Positions 33,552 through 42,648 of a stretch of DNA of 64,000 nt are shown here, in pieces. The stretch covers positions 1 through 64,000 of the forward strand of contig NZ_JBHSDY010000010.1 of the NCBI RefSeq assembly GCF_042651965.1. The letters are read 5' to 3'. The notes below the pieces were generated by a model. The model made no database searches. It had not been told where the DNA came from and saw only the letters and a list, made by a program, of their open reading frames with translations. Position numbers and translations under genes: made by a program. Every line of letters begins with the position of its first letter. Within the stretch, counting starts at the first letter, position 1. The stretch comes from Castellaniella hirudinis. GTDB taxonomy: Bacteria; Pseudomonadota; Gammaproteobacteria; Burkholderiales; Burkholderiaceae_B.

Positions 33552-36245
33552 ATGGATTCTTTCGCCAAAGAGACGCTGCCCATTTCGCTCGAAGACGAAA
33601 TGCGGCGCAGCTACCTGGATTACGCAATGAGCGTGATCGTGGGGCGCGCCCTGCCGGACGTGCGCGACGGGCTCAAGCCCGTGCACCGGCGGGTCCTGTT
33701 CGCCATGCACGAACTGAACAACGACTGGAACCGCGCCTATAAGAAGTCCGCGCGTATCGTCGGGGACGTGATCGGTAAATATCACCCGCACGGCGACTCG
33801 GCGGTGTACGACACCATCGTGCGCATGGCCCAGGATTTCTCGCTGCGCTATATGCTGGTGGACGGCCAGGGCAACTTCGGCTCGATCGACGGCGACAACG
33901 CGGCGGCCATGCGGTACACCGAAGTCCGCCTGTCGAAGATCGCCCATGAACTGCTGGCCGACATCGACCAGGAAACCGTGGACTTCGGCCCCAACTACGA
34001 CGGCAGCGAACAGGAACCCCTGCTGTTGCCCTCGCGCCTGCCCAACCTGCTGGTCAACGGCAGCGCCGGGATCGCGGTGGGCATGGCGACCAACATTCCG
34101 CCGCACAACCTGTCCGAGGTCGTCGAGGGCTGCCTGTACTGCCTGCGCAATCCCGACTGCACCATCGACGAGCTGATCGAGCGCATCCCCGCGCCGGATT
34201 TCCCCACGGGCGGCATCATCTACGGCATGGCCGGCGTGCGCGAAGGCTATCGCACCGGGCGTGGACGGGTGATCATGCGCGCCAAGGTCCACTTCGAGGA
34301 CATGGAACGCGGCAATCGCCAGGCCATCGTCGTCGATGCCATTCCTTATCAGGTCAACAAGAAGTCCCTGCAGGAACGCATCGCCGAACTGGTCAACGAA
34401 AAGAAGATCGAGGGCATTTCCGACATCCGCGACGAGTCGGACAAGGACGGCATGCGCCTGGTCATCGAACTCAAGCGCGGCGAGGTCCCCGAGGTCGTTC
34501 TGAACAACCTCTATAAGAATACGCAGCTGCAGGAAACCTTCGGCATGAACATGGTGGCGCTGGTCGACGGCCAGCCGCGCCTGCTGAACCTGAAGCAGAT
34601 GGTGCAGTACTTCCTGCAGCACCGCCGCGAGGTCGTCACCCGCCGGACGATCTTCCAATTGCGCAAGGCTCGCGAACGCGGCCACGTGCTGGAAGGCCTG
34701 GCGGTGGCCCTGGCCAATATCGATGACTTCATCGCCATCATCAAGGCCGCGCCCACCCCGCCGGTGGCTCGCCAGGCTTTGATGGACCGCAGCTGGGATT
34801 CGTCCCTGGTGCGTGAAATGCTGGACCGCGCCGACTCCAACATCGCCTCGGGCGGTCGCGCCGCCTACCGTCCGGAAGGCCTGGACGCGCATTTCGGCGT
34901 GCAGGCCGACGGCCAGTACCGCCTGTCCGAAGTCCAGGCCCAGGAAATCCTGAACATGCGCCTGCAGCGCCTGACCGGCCTGGAGCAGGACAAGATCGTC
35001 GGCGAATACCGCGAGATCATGGACACCATCGCCGACCTGCTGGACATCCTGGCACGTCCGGAACGGGTCACCGCGATCATCGGCGACGAATTGCAGGCGG
35101 TCCGCGCCGAATTCTCCAATGCCAACAACGACCGGCGCCGTTCGGACATCGAATACAACGCCACGGAACTGGAAACCGAAGACCTGATCACCCCCATGGA
35201 CATGGTGGTGACGCTGTCGCGCAGCGGCTACATCAAGAGCCAGCCCTTGTCCGAATACCGCTCGCAGAAGCGCGGCGGGCGCGGCAAGCAGGCGACGGCA
35301 ATGAAGGAAGACGACTGGATCGACCAGCTCTTCATCGCCAATACGCACGACTACCTGCTGTGCTTCTCCGACCGGGGCCGAGTCTACTGGCTCAAGGTCT
35401 GGGAAGTGCCCCAGGGTTCGCGCAACTCGCGCGGCCGTCCCATCGTCAATATGTTCCCGCTGGTCGACGGCGAGACCATCACTGTGGTGCTGTCGGTCAA
35501 GGCTTTCAGCGAAGATCACTACGTCTTCATGGCCACCTCGCGCGGGACGGTCAAGAAGACCCCGCTGTCGGACTTCTCCAATCCCCGCAAGGCCGGCATC
35601 ATTGCCGTCGGCCTGGATGACGGCGACTTCCTGATCGGCGCCGAACTGACCGACGGCCAGCACGACGTGATGCTGTTCTCCGACGCCGGCAAGGCCGTGC
35701 GCTTTGACGAGAACGACGTGCGCCCGATGGGCCGCACGGCGCGCGGCGTGCGCGGCATGTCGCTGGAAGACGGCCAGACCGTGATCGCCCTGCTGGTGGC
35801 CGAAGACGAAACCCAGAGCGTGCTGACGGCCACCGAAAACGGCTACGGCAAGCGCACCTCCATCGTCGAGTACACGCGCCACGGACGCGGCACCAAGGGC
35901 ATGATCGCCATCCAGACCTCGGCGCGCAACGGCAAGGTCGTCAGCGCCGTGCTGGTGCGCCCCGAGGACGAAATCATGCTGATCACCAACGGCGGGGTGC
36001 TGGTGCGCACGCGGGTCTCCGAGATCCGCGAGATGGGCCGCGCCACCCAGGGGGTCACGCTGATCAACGTGGACGAGGGCAGCCTGCTGTCCGGCGTGCG
36101 CCGCGTGGCCGAAAGCGACGCCGACGAGGATGAAGCCGAAGTCGACGCCGGTCCGGAATCGCCGGAAGGCGGCGCCGCGCCGGCTGCCGACGGCCCCGCC
36201 GCCGACGCGCCGGACGCATCGAACACTGACGAGGATCAGGCATGA
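33552..36245 (+). CDS. gyrA: DNA gyrase subunit A
   Basis: An 897-residue subunit that cuts and rejoins DNA during supercoiling. The start MDSFAKETLPISLEDEMRRSYLDYAMSV is the family N-terminus. Numbering coincides with E. coli through the quinolone region: HPHGDSAVYDTIV gives S83 and D87, both wild type, and the catalytic tyrosine is Y122 in AAMRYTE. The GyrA box in the C-terminal DNA-wrapping domain is QKRGGRGK. The end is a low-complexity acidic/Ala tail (EDEAEVDAGPESPEGGAAPA). Its last four bases overlap the start of serC. Confidence 0.98.
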   Translation: MDSFAKETLPISLEDEMRRSYLDYAMSVIVGRALPDVRDGLKPVHRRVLFAMHELNNDWNRAYKKSARIVGDVIGKYHPHGDSAVYDTIVRMAQDFSLRYMLVDGQGNFGSIDGDNAAAMRYTEVRLSKIAHELLADIDQETVDFGPNYDGSEQEPLLLPSRLPNLLVNGSAGIAVGMATNIPPHNLSEVVEGCLYCLRNPDCTIDELIERIPAPDFPTGGIIYGMAGVREGYRTGRGRVIMRAKVHFEDMERGNRQAIVVDAIPYQVNKKSLQERIAELVNEKKIEGISDIRDESDKDGMRLVIELKRGEVPEVVLNNLYKNTQLQETFGMNMVALVDGQPRLLNLKQMVQYFLQHRREVVTRRTIFQLRKARERGHVLEGLAVALANIDDFIAIIKAAPTPPVARQALMDRSWDSSLVREMLDRADSNIASGGRAAYRPEGLDAHFGVQADGQYRLSEVQAQEILNMRLQRLTGLEQDKIVGEYREIMDTIADLLDILARPERVTAIIGDELQAVRAEFSNANNDRRRSDIEYNATELETEDLITPMDMVVTLSRSGYIKSQPLSEYRSQKRGGRGKQATAMKEDDWIDQLFIANTHDYLLCFSDRGRVYWLKVWEVPQGSRNSRGRPIVNMFPLVDGETITVVLSVKAFSEDHYVFMATSRGTVKKTPLSDFSNPRKAGIIAVGLDDGDFLIGAELTDGQHDVMLFSDAGKAVRFDENDVRPMGRTARGVRGMSLEDGQTVIALLVAEDETQSVLTATENGYGKRTSIVEYTRHGRGTKGMIAIQTSARNGKVVSAVLVRPEDEIMLITNGGVLVRTRVSEIREMGRATQGVTLINVDEGSLLSGVRRVAESDADEDEAEVDAGPESPEGGAAPAADGPAADAPDASNTDEDQA

Positions 36246-37375
36246 GCCGCCCCTGGAATTTTGCCGCAGGGCCTTCGACCCTGCCGCTCGAAGTCCTGCA
36301 ACAGGCCGCCGCCGAGATGTGCGACTGGAACGGCAGCGGCACCTCGGTCATGGAAATGAGCCATCGCGGCAAGCATTACAGCCGCATCCGCGACGAGGCC
36401 GAGGCCGACCTGCGCACCCTGCTGGCCGTGCCGGATGACTTCGAGGTGCTGTTCATGCAGGGCGGCGCTTCGGCGCAGAACGCCATCGTGCCGCTGAACC
36501 TGATCGGCCGCGCCGGTCTGGGCCGGGCGGACTATGTGCTCAGCGGCCACTGGGCGGGCAAGTCCTTCAAAGAAGCCGCGCGCTACGGCGACATCGCCGT
36601 CGCCGCCACGGCCGAAGCCGGAACCGTCATCGACGGCCGCACGTTCGGCGCCTGGTGCTGGCTGCCGGATCAGGCCGAATGGCGGGTCCGCCGCGATGCG
36701 GCCTACCTGCATCTGTGCGCCAACGAAACCATCGGCGGGGTCGAGCAGGCCGTCATGCCCGATATGGCGGCGCTGGGGGCGCCTGACGTGCCGCTGGTGG
36801 CTGACATGTCGTCCAATATCCTGACCCGGCCCATCGATTTCTCGCGGCTGGGCATGGTCTACGGCGGGGCGCAGAAGAACGCCGGCCCGGCCGGGGTGAC
36901 GCTGACCTTCGTGCGCAAAGACCTGCTGGGTCACGCGCTGCCGCATTGCCCCTCGGTGTTCGACTACGCCAACGTGGCCGGCGCCCAGTCCATGTTCAAT
37001 ACGCCGCCGACCTACGCCATCTATGTGGCGGGTCTGGTCTTCAAGTGGCTGCTGCGCCAGGGCGGGGTGGCGGCGATGGACGCCGCCAGCGACGTCAAGT
37101 CGCGCGCGCTGTACGACTACCTGGACGGCTCCGATCTGTACGAAAACCGCATCGCGCCGGCCTGTCGTTCGCGCATGAACGTCCCGTTCTTCCTGCGGGA
37201 TGAATCGCTGAACGCGATGTTCCTGGCCGAATCCGAAGCCGCCGGGCTGCTGGCCCTGAAGGGCCACAAGGCCGTGGGCGGCATGCGGGCATCCCTGTAT
37301 AACGCCATGCCCCTGGAAGGGGTGCAGGCGCTGATCGGTTTCCTGAAGGATTTCGAGGCCCGCCATGGCGGATGA
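36242..37375 (+). CDS. serC: Phosphoserine aminotransferase
   Basis: A 377-residue PLP enzyme that forms phosphoserine for serine synthesis and acts in pyridoxine synthesis. N-terminus RPWNFAAGPSTLPLEVL and GTSVMEMSHRGKHY are diagnostic; the PLP lysine is in VYGGAQKNAGPAG (about residue 212), and the C-terminal KGHKAVGGMRASLYNAM contacts phosphate. ATGA overlap with gyrA and an 11-base overlap with pheA show tight coupling in the aromatic/serine supra-operon. Confidence 0.97.
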   Translation: MSRPWNFAAGPSTLPLEVLQQAAAEMCDWNGSGTSVMEMSHRGKHYSRIRDEAEADLRTLLAVPDDFEVLFMQGGASAQNAIVPLNLIGRAGLGRADYVLSGHWAGKSFKEAARYGDIAVAATAEAGTVIDGRTFGAWCWLPDQAEWRVRRDAAYLHLCANETIGGVEQAVMPDMAALGAPDVPLVADMSSNILTRPIDFSRLGMVYGGAQKNAGPAGVTLTFVRKDLLGHALPHCPSVFDYANVAGAQSMFNTPPTYAIYVAGLVFKWLLRQGGVAAMDAASDVKSRALYDYLDGSDLYENRIAPACRSRMNVPFFLRDESLNAMFLAESEAAGLLALKGHKAVGGMRASLYNAMPLEGVQALIGFLKDFEARHGG

Positions 37376-38453
37376 CACCCTGCTGTCCCGGCTGGAGCCG
37401 CTGCGCGAGCGCATCGACGCGCTGGACACGCAGATCCTGGACCTGCTCAATCAACGCGCCAGCGCGGCCCTGGAGGTCGGCGAGGTCAAAAAGGCGTTCG
37501 ACGCGACCGGGCCGATCCTCAAGCCCGAGCGCGAGGCCTTGATCATCCGCCGTTTGCAGGCGGAAAACGCCGGGCCGGTCCCCGAAGAAGCCGTTGCCGC
37601 CGTCTGGCGCCAGATCATCTCCACCTGTCGCGGCCTGGAAAGCGTGCTGACCGTCGCCTTCCTGGGGCCGCAGGGCTCGTTCTCGGAGCAGGCGTCCTAC
37701 GAGCATTTCGGCCATGCCATCACCGGCCTGCGCTGCGAGTCCTTTGACGAGGTCTTCCGCGCCGTCGAGGCCGGGCAGGCCGACGTCGGCATGGTGCCGG
37801 TGGAAAACTCCACCGAAGGCGCCGTCAACCGCAGCCTGGACCTGCTGCTGAATGCCTCGCTGAAAGTGCTGGGCGAACGCACCATCCGCATCCATCACAA
37901 CCTGCTCACCCTGACCGGCGGGCTGGAAGGCGTCACCCGGGTGCTGGGGCACCCCCAGGCCCTGGCCCAGTGCCAGGCCTGGCTCAGCCGCAACCATCCG
38001 GGGCTGGAACGCCTGCCCGTGGCCAGCAACGCCCAGGCGGCGCGCATGGCTTCCGAAGACCCCGCCTGTGCGGCGATCGCCGGGGACGCGGCCGCTGCGG
38101 CCTGGGGGCTGAGCGCCGTGGCCAGCGGGATTCAGGACGATCCCCAGAACCAGACCCGCTTCGTGGCTGTCGGCCCGCGTGATTCCGGTCCCACCGGCCG
38201 CGACAAGACCAGCCTGGTGCTGGCCGTGCCCAACCGCGCGGGCGCCGTCTACGACATGCTGGCGCCGCTGTCCCGGCACGGCGTGTCCATGACGCGCTTC
38301 GAGTCGCGGCCCGCCCGCACGGGCCAGTGGGAATACTATTTCTACGTCGATCTGCTGGGCCATCGGGACGACGAGCCCGTGGCCCAGGCGCTGGCCGAAC
38401 TGCGCCAGCAGGTCGCCTTCTTCAAGGTGCTGGGGTCCTATCCCCGGCAATAA
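37365..38453 (+). CDS. pheA: Bifunctional chorismate mutase / prephenate dehydratase
   Basis: A 362-residue P-protein making phenylpyruvate from chorismate. Chorismate mutase (AroQ type) covers residues 1-90: LRERIDALDTQILDLLNQRASAALEVGEVK. Prephenate dehydratase covers about 93-280: VAFLGPQGSFSEQA, VPVENSTEGAVNRSLDLL, and the NQTRF motif near 265. An ACT domain ends the protein with SLVLAVPNRAGAVYDML and the ESRP motif that binds phenylalanine, so feedback inhibition is expected. Starts inside the end of serC. Confidence 0.96.
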   Translation: MADDTLLSRLEPLRERIDALDTQILDLLNQRASAALEVGEVKKAFDATGPILKPEREALIIRRLQAENAGPVPEEAVAAVWRQIISTCRGLESVLTVAFLGPQGSFSEQASYEHFGHAITGLRCESFDEVFRAVEAGQADVGMVPVENSTEGAVNRSLDLLLNASLKVLGERTIRIHHNLLTLTGGLEGVTRVLGHPQALAQCQAWLSRNHPGLERLPVASNAQAARMASEDPACAAIAGDAAAAAWGLSAVASGIQDDPQNQTRFVAVGPRDSGPTGRDKTSLVLAVPNRAGAVYDMLAPLSRHGVSMTRFESRPARTGQWEYYFYVDLLGHRDDEPVAQALAELRQQVAFFKVLGSYPRQ

Positions 38454-38463
38454 GGCCCGCTCC

Positions 38464-39576
38464 ATGACAGATATCCAGGCACCCGACCACATCCGGGCCA
38501 TTGCTCCCTATCAGGCCGGCAAGCCGATCGAGGAACTCGCCCGTGAATTCGGGCTGGACCCGGACGGCATCATCAAGCTGGCCTCCAACGAGAACCCGCT
38601 GGGCTGCTCCGACCGTGTGCGTGCGGCGCTCGCCGAGGCGGCCGGGGCGCTGCACGGCCGCTACCCGGATGCCAATGGTTTCGACCTGAAAGCGGCGCTC
38701 GCGGCACGCCACCAGGTGCCGGCGAACTGGGTCACCCTGGGCAACGGTTCCAACGACCTGCTGGAACTGGCTTCCCTGGCGCTGCTGGACGAAGGCACTT
38801 CGGCCGTCTACGCGCAGCATGCCTTCGTGGTCTATCGGCTCAGCACCCAGGCCCGCGGCGCCCGCCATCTGATGGTGCCGGCGCGCGACTACGGCCATGA
38901 TCTGGACGCCATGCTGGCGGCGATCGCCGACGACACGCGGCTGGTGTTCATCGCCAACCCGAACAATCCCACCGGCACCCATCTGTCCGGTCCGCGCGTG
39001 CACGCCTTCCTGGAGGCCGTCCGGGCACGGCACGGGGACCGCGTCGCCGTGCTGCTGGACGAGGCCTACGACGAATACCTGGACCCCGAAGAGCGCGCGG
39101 ACAGCACGCAGTGGGTGCGCGAATTCCCCAATCTGATCGTCACGCGCACCTTCTCCAAGGCCTATGGCCTGGCCGGGCTGCGGGTCGGCTACGCCCTGGC
39201 GCAGCCGGCGCTGACCGATCTGCTGAACCGGGTGCGTCAGCCCTTCAACGTCAACGTCCTGGCCCAGCTCGCCGCGCGCGTCGCCCTGGCCGACACCGGC
39301 TTCCTGGACCGGACCTACGCCCTGAACCGGGCGGGCCGGACGCAGTTGCAGGACGGCTTCACCGCCCTGGGGCTGGATTTCGTGCCCAGCCACACGAATT
39401 TCGTGCTGGTGCGCGTGGGGGATGCCGCGCGCATCAACGTCGAACTCCTGCGCCGGGGCATCATCGTGCGGCCCGTGGCGGGCGACGGCCTGCCCGAGCA
39501 CCTGCGGGTCAGCATCGGCCTGCCGGAAGAAAACGCCCGCCTGCTCGATGCGCTGAAGGCTGTGCTGCAGGGATGA
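38464..39576 (+). CDS. hisC: Histidinol-phosphate / aromatic aminotransferase
   Basis: A 370-residue class I/II PLP aminotransferase of the HisC family. IKLASNENPLG, NGSNDLLEL, FIANPNNPTGTH, DEAYDEYLD and the PLP lysine in TRTFSKAYGLAGLRVGYA are all present. Because it sits between pheA and tyrA, far from his genes, it likely also transaminates aromatic keto acids (phenylpyruvate, hydroxyphenylpyruvate or prephenate), as known for HisC paralogues in this position. Ten bases after pheA; its TGA overlaps the ATG of tyrA. Confidence 0.93.
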   Translation: MTDIQAPDHIRAIAPYQAGKPIEELAREFGLDPDGIIKLASNENPLGCSDRVRAALAEAAGALHGRYPDANGFDLKAALAARHQVPANWVTLGNGSNDLLELASLALLDEGTSAVYAQHAFVVYRLSTQARGARHLMVPARDYGHDLDAMLAAIADDTRLVFIANPNNPTGTHLSGPRVHAFLEAVRARHGDRVAVLLDEAYDEYLDPEERADSTQWVREFPNLIVTRTFSKAYGLAGLRVGYALAQPALTDLLNRVRQPFNVNVLAQLAARVALADTGFLDRTYALNRAGRTQLQDGFTALGLDFVPSHTNFVLVRVGDAARINVELLRRGIIVRPVAGDGLPEHLRVSIGLPEENARLLDALKAVLQG

Positions 39577-40514
39577 GCGAGCCGGGCGAATCCGTTCCCC
39601 CGCAGGGCCGTTCCCAAACCGAAGGCGCCGCATGGGGGCAACCCTCCGTTCCCACCCTGGCCGTCGTCGGCACGGGGTTGATCGGCGGCTCGTTCGCGGC
39701 CGCCTTGCGCCGGGTCGGGCAGGTGGGCCGGGTGCTGGGGGTCGGGCGCACGCCCGCCTCGCTTCAGCGCGCGCGCGACCTGGGGCTGATCGACGAGATC
39801 GCCGATCTGTCCTACGCGGCGGCCGAGGCCGACCTGATCTTTCTGGCCACGCCGGTGGGCGCCATGGCGCCGATTCTGCGGGATCTGGCGCCGGTGCTGC
39901 GGCCGGACGCGCTGGTCACCGACGCCGGCAGCACCAAGGCCGACGTGGCCCGCCTGGCGCAGGACATCCTGGGCGATCGCTACACGCAGTTCATCCCCGG
40001 CCATCCCATTGCGGGCTCGGAAATGACCGGCCCCGAAGCGGCCGATCCCATGCTGTATCACGGCCGCAAGGTCGTGCTGACCCCGTTCGACGAGACGCCG
40101 GGCGTGCTGCAGCATCGCCTGATCCGGGCCTGGGAGGCCTGCGGCGCGCGTGTGGCGCTGATGACGCCCGAAGCCCACGACCGGGCGCTGGCCGCCGTCA
40201 GTCACGTGCCGCATTTTCTGGCGGCCGCCTATATGGCCGGCATCGTCCGCTCGGACGACGCCGACACGCGCCTGAACCTGGCCGGCACGGGATTCCGCGA
40301 CTTCACCCGGATCGCGGCGGGTTCCGCCGAGGTCTGGCGCGATATTTTTCTTTCCAACCGGACGGCGGTGCTGCGCGAACTGGACGATTTCGAACAGGCG
40401 CTGCGGCTGCTGCGGACGAGCCTCGAAGGCGAACCCGACGCCGCCGCCCTTGAAGCCCAGCTCGAACAGGCGGCGCTTGCCCGCCGGTTCTGGGGCGGCA
40501 GGAGCCAGATGTGA
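39573..40514 (+). CDS. tyrA: Prephenate dehydrogenase
   Basis: A 313-residue NAD(P) enzyme for tyrosine synthesis. After a 26-residue polar leader comes the Rossmann motif VVGTGLIGGSFAAALRR; the catalytic region reads FIPGHPIAGSEMTGPEAA with the active-site His, and the helical C-terminal domain has HDRALAAVSHVPHFLAAA and LNLAGTGFRDFTRIA. The start at 39573 overlaps the hisC stop (ATGA). No ACT domain is seen, so it is the short form. Followed with a one-base overlap by the AroA-Cmk fusion. Confidence 0.95.
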   Translation: MSEPGESVPPQGRSQTEGAAWGQPSVPTLAVVGTGLIGGSFAAALRRVGQVGRVLGVGRTPASLQRARDLGLIDEIADLSYAAAEADLIFLATPVGAMAPILRDLAPVLRPDALVTDAGSTKADVARLAQDILGDRYTQFIPGHPIAGSEMTGPEAADPMLYHGRKVVLTPFDETPGVLQHRLIRAWEACGARVALMTPEAHDRALAAVSHVPHFLAAAYMAGIVRSDDADTRLNLAGTGFRDFTRIAAGSAEVWRDIFLSNRTAVLRELDDFEQALRLLRTSLEGEPDAAALEAQLEQAALARRFWGGRSQM

Positions 40515-42541
40515 TGCACACGAGCAGCGCCGACGCGCATGAACCTTCCCTGCGCCTGGAACCGGCCGTGCATGCGCGCGGTTCGGTGACGCTGCCGGGT
40601 TCCAAGAGCATTTCCAACCGGGCGCTGCTGCTGGCGGCGCTGGCCGAAGGCGCCACCGGACTGGATGGCCTGCTGGATTCCGACGACACGCGGGTCATGC
40701 GCGCAGCCCTGCAGGCCCTGGGCCTGAGCTTGCGCCAGACCGGCGAGGATTCGCTCAGCCTGGACGGCGCGGCGGACTGGCCGAACACACAAGCCGACCT
40801 GTTTCTGGGCAATGCGGGCACGGCCTTCCGGCCGCTGACGGCCGCTCTGGCGATGATGGGCGGCGACTACCGCCTGTCCGGCGTGCCGCGCATGCACGAA
40901 CGGCCCATCGGCGACCTGGTCGAGGCCTTGCGCGGTCTGGGCTGCGACATCACCTATGAAGGGCAGGAGGGCTATCCGCCCTTGCGCATCGGCCGCGGGG
41001 CCTTGGACGTGAGCCGGCCCGTCCGGGTGCGCGGCTCCGTGTCCAGCCAGTTTCTGACGGCGCTGCTGATGGCCGCGCCGATCGCGGCGCGGCGGAGCGG
41101 CCGGGACGTGGTCATCGAGCTGGACGGCCCGCTGATCTCCAAGCCCTACATCCTGATCACCCTGAACCTGATGGAACGCTTTGGCGTGCGCGTGCGCTGC
41201 GAGGGCTGGGAACGCTTCACCATCCCGGCCGACGCGCGCTACCGCGCCCCGGGCCGTTACCGGGTCGAGGGCGATGCCTCGTCCGCCTCGTATTTCCTGG
41301 GGCTGGGCGCCGTCGCGGGCGGTCCGATCCGCATCGAAGGCGTCGGCGGCAACAGCATCCAGGGCGACGTGGCCTTTGCCGAGGTGGTCGAGGCCATGGG
41401 CGCGCAGGTCGAACGCGAGGCCGACGCCCTGGTGGTGCGCGGACCGGCCGTGGCCCGGGGCGCACGGCTCAAGGCCTTCGATCGGGACTTCAACCTGATC
41501 CCCGACGCCGCCATGACCGCCGCCGTGCTGGCCCTGTACGCCGACGGCCCTTGCCGGCTGCGCAACATCGCCAGCTGGCGGGTCAAGGAAACCGACCGCA
41601 TCGACGCCATGCACGCCGAACTGGCCCGCCTGGGCGCGCGCGTGGAGTCCGACGCCGACAGCCTGACCGTGCACCCCTTGCCGGCCGAGGGCTGGCGCGC
41701 CGCCGAGATCCGCACCTACGATGACCATCGCATGGCGATGTGCTTCTCGCTGGCGGTCTTCGGCCCCGTGCCCGTGACCATCCTGGACCCGGGCTGCGTC
41801 AGCAAGACCTATCCGGACTATTTCACGGACTTCCGCCGCCTGCTGTCCATCGGCCGTCCTGGCCAAGGCGGCCCGGCGCGGACTGCGCCGATCATCACCA
41901 TCGACGGTCCGACCGCCTCGGGCAAGGGCACCATCGCCCAGCGGGTGGCCCAGGCCCTGGGCTGGCATGTGCTGGACAGCGGCGCGCTCTACCGTCTGAC
42001 CGCGCTGGCGGTGCTGCGCGAGGGCGGCGACGGCACCGACGAAGCCCAGGCGGCCCGGCTGGCGCGGCATCTGGACGTGCGCTTCGAAGACGGCACCGTC
42101 TTCATGGACGGCGAGGACGTCGGCAGCCAGATCCGCCAGGAAGCGGTCGGCAATCTGGCCTCGCGCGTGGCCGCTTGGCCGGCCGTGCGCGAGGCGCTGC
42201 TGGCGTGCCAGCAGGATTTTTGCCGGGCGCCGGGCCTGGTCGCCGACGGGCGCGACATGGGCACGGTGGTCTTTCCCGACGCCCCTCTGAAAATCTTTCT
42301 CGACGCGGGCGTCGAGGTGCGGGCGCAACGACGCCATAAGCAGTTGAAGGACAAGGGTTTTTCTGCTAACCTAGACGACCTTTTAAAAGACCTTCGGGCG
42401 CGTGATGCACGAGACCGGGGTCGGGCGCATGCGCCGCTTGTTGCGGCGGCGGATGCGGTCACTGTGGATTCGTCCCATCAGGGGATCGATGACGTAGTGC
42501 GTCAAGTGCTGGATCTCTGGTCCGCACGCGGGCCTGCCTGA
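40514..42541 (+). CDS. aroA-cmk: Fused EPSP synthase and cytidylate kinase
   Basis: A 675-residue bifunctional protein. Residues 1-445 are EPSP synthase (shikimate pathway): LPGSKSISNRALLLAALAEG, FLGNAGTAFRPLTAAL, SVSSQFLTALLMAAP, and YDDHRMAMCFSLA. The NAGTA-x-RP form with Gly at the glyphosate-contact position is the sensitive class I type. Residues from about 457 are cytidylate kinase, starting TIDGPTASGKGTIAQRVAQ (P-loop) and ending with VADGRDMGTVVFPDAPLKIFL and the Arg-rich lid. A short proline/glycine linker (GRPGQGGPARTAP) joins them. The ATG at 40514 overlaps the tyrA stop; a GTG at 40511 is possible. Such fusions are known in Bordetella relatives. Confidence 0.95.
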   Translation: MHTSSADAHEPSLRLEPAVHARGSVTLPGSKSISNRALLLAALAEGATGLDGLLDSDDTRVMRAALQALGLSLRQTGEDSLSLDGAADWPNTQADLFLGNAGTAFRPLTAALAMMGGDYRLSGVPRMHERPIGDLVEALRGLGCDITYEGQEGYPPLRIGRGALDVSRPVRVRGSVSSQFLTALLMAAPIAARRSGRDVVIELDGPLISKPYILITLNLMERFGVRVRCEGWERFTIPADARYRAPGRYRVEGDASSASYFLGLGAVAGGPIRIEGVGGNSIQGDVAFAEVVEAMGAQVEREADALVVRGPAVARGARLKAFDRDFNLIPDAAMTAAVLALYADGPCRLRNIASWRVKETDRIDAMHAELARLGARVESDADSLTVHPLPAEGWRAAEIRTYDDHRMAMCFSLAVFGPVPVTILDPGCVSKTYPDYFTDFRRLLSIGRPGQGGPARTAPIITIDGPTASGKGTIAQRVAQALGWHVLDSGALYRLTALAVLREGGDGTDEAQAARLARHLDVRFEDGTVFMDGEDVGSQIRQEAVGNLASRVAAWPAVREALLACQQDFCRAPGLVADGRDMGTVVFPDAPLKIFLDAGVEVRAQRRHKQLKDKGFSANLDDLLKDLRARDARDRGRAHAPLVAAADAVTVDSSHQGIDDVVRQVLDLWSARGPA

Positions 42542-42648
42542 CGGGGCGCCTTTCCGGCGTTTTCTTCGGGCGGGATGTTTTTTCACTCCGCCGGGTGTTT
42601 TGCCTGGCGTGTCATGATTGCCCCTCGGGGCGTATGGATCTATCGTTC
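42542..42648 (+). promoter_or_regulatory. rpsA leader region
   Basis: This interval has a small hairpin CGCC-TTTCC-GGCG followed by TTTTC (about 42548-42564), a weak attenuator or terminator candidate, and TGTCATGAT (42610-42618), which fits an extended -10 for a private rpsA promoter. The ATG at 42649 has no good Shine-Dalgarno sequence, as is also true in E. coli, where S1 controls its own translation. An in-frame ATG at 42634 follows GGGG and is an alternative start. Confidence 0.4.

Noticed and set aside
33366..35882. Minus-strand ORF of more than 800 codons opposite gyrA
   Set aside because: Antisense shadow of gyrA caused by codon bias; no protein family character.
38464..39576. HisC as a dedicated histidine-pathway enzyme
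   Set aside because: It is not near other his genes and lies between pheA and tyrA, so an aromatic aminotransferase role is at least as likely; the symbol is kept only at family level.
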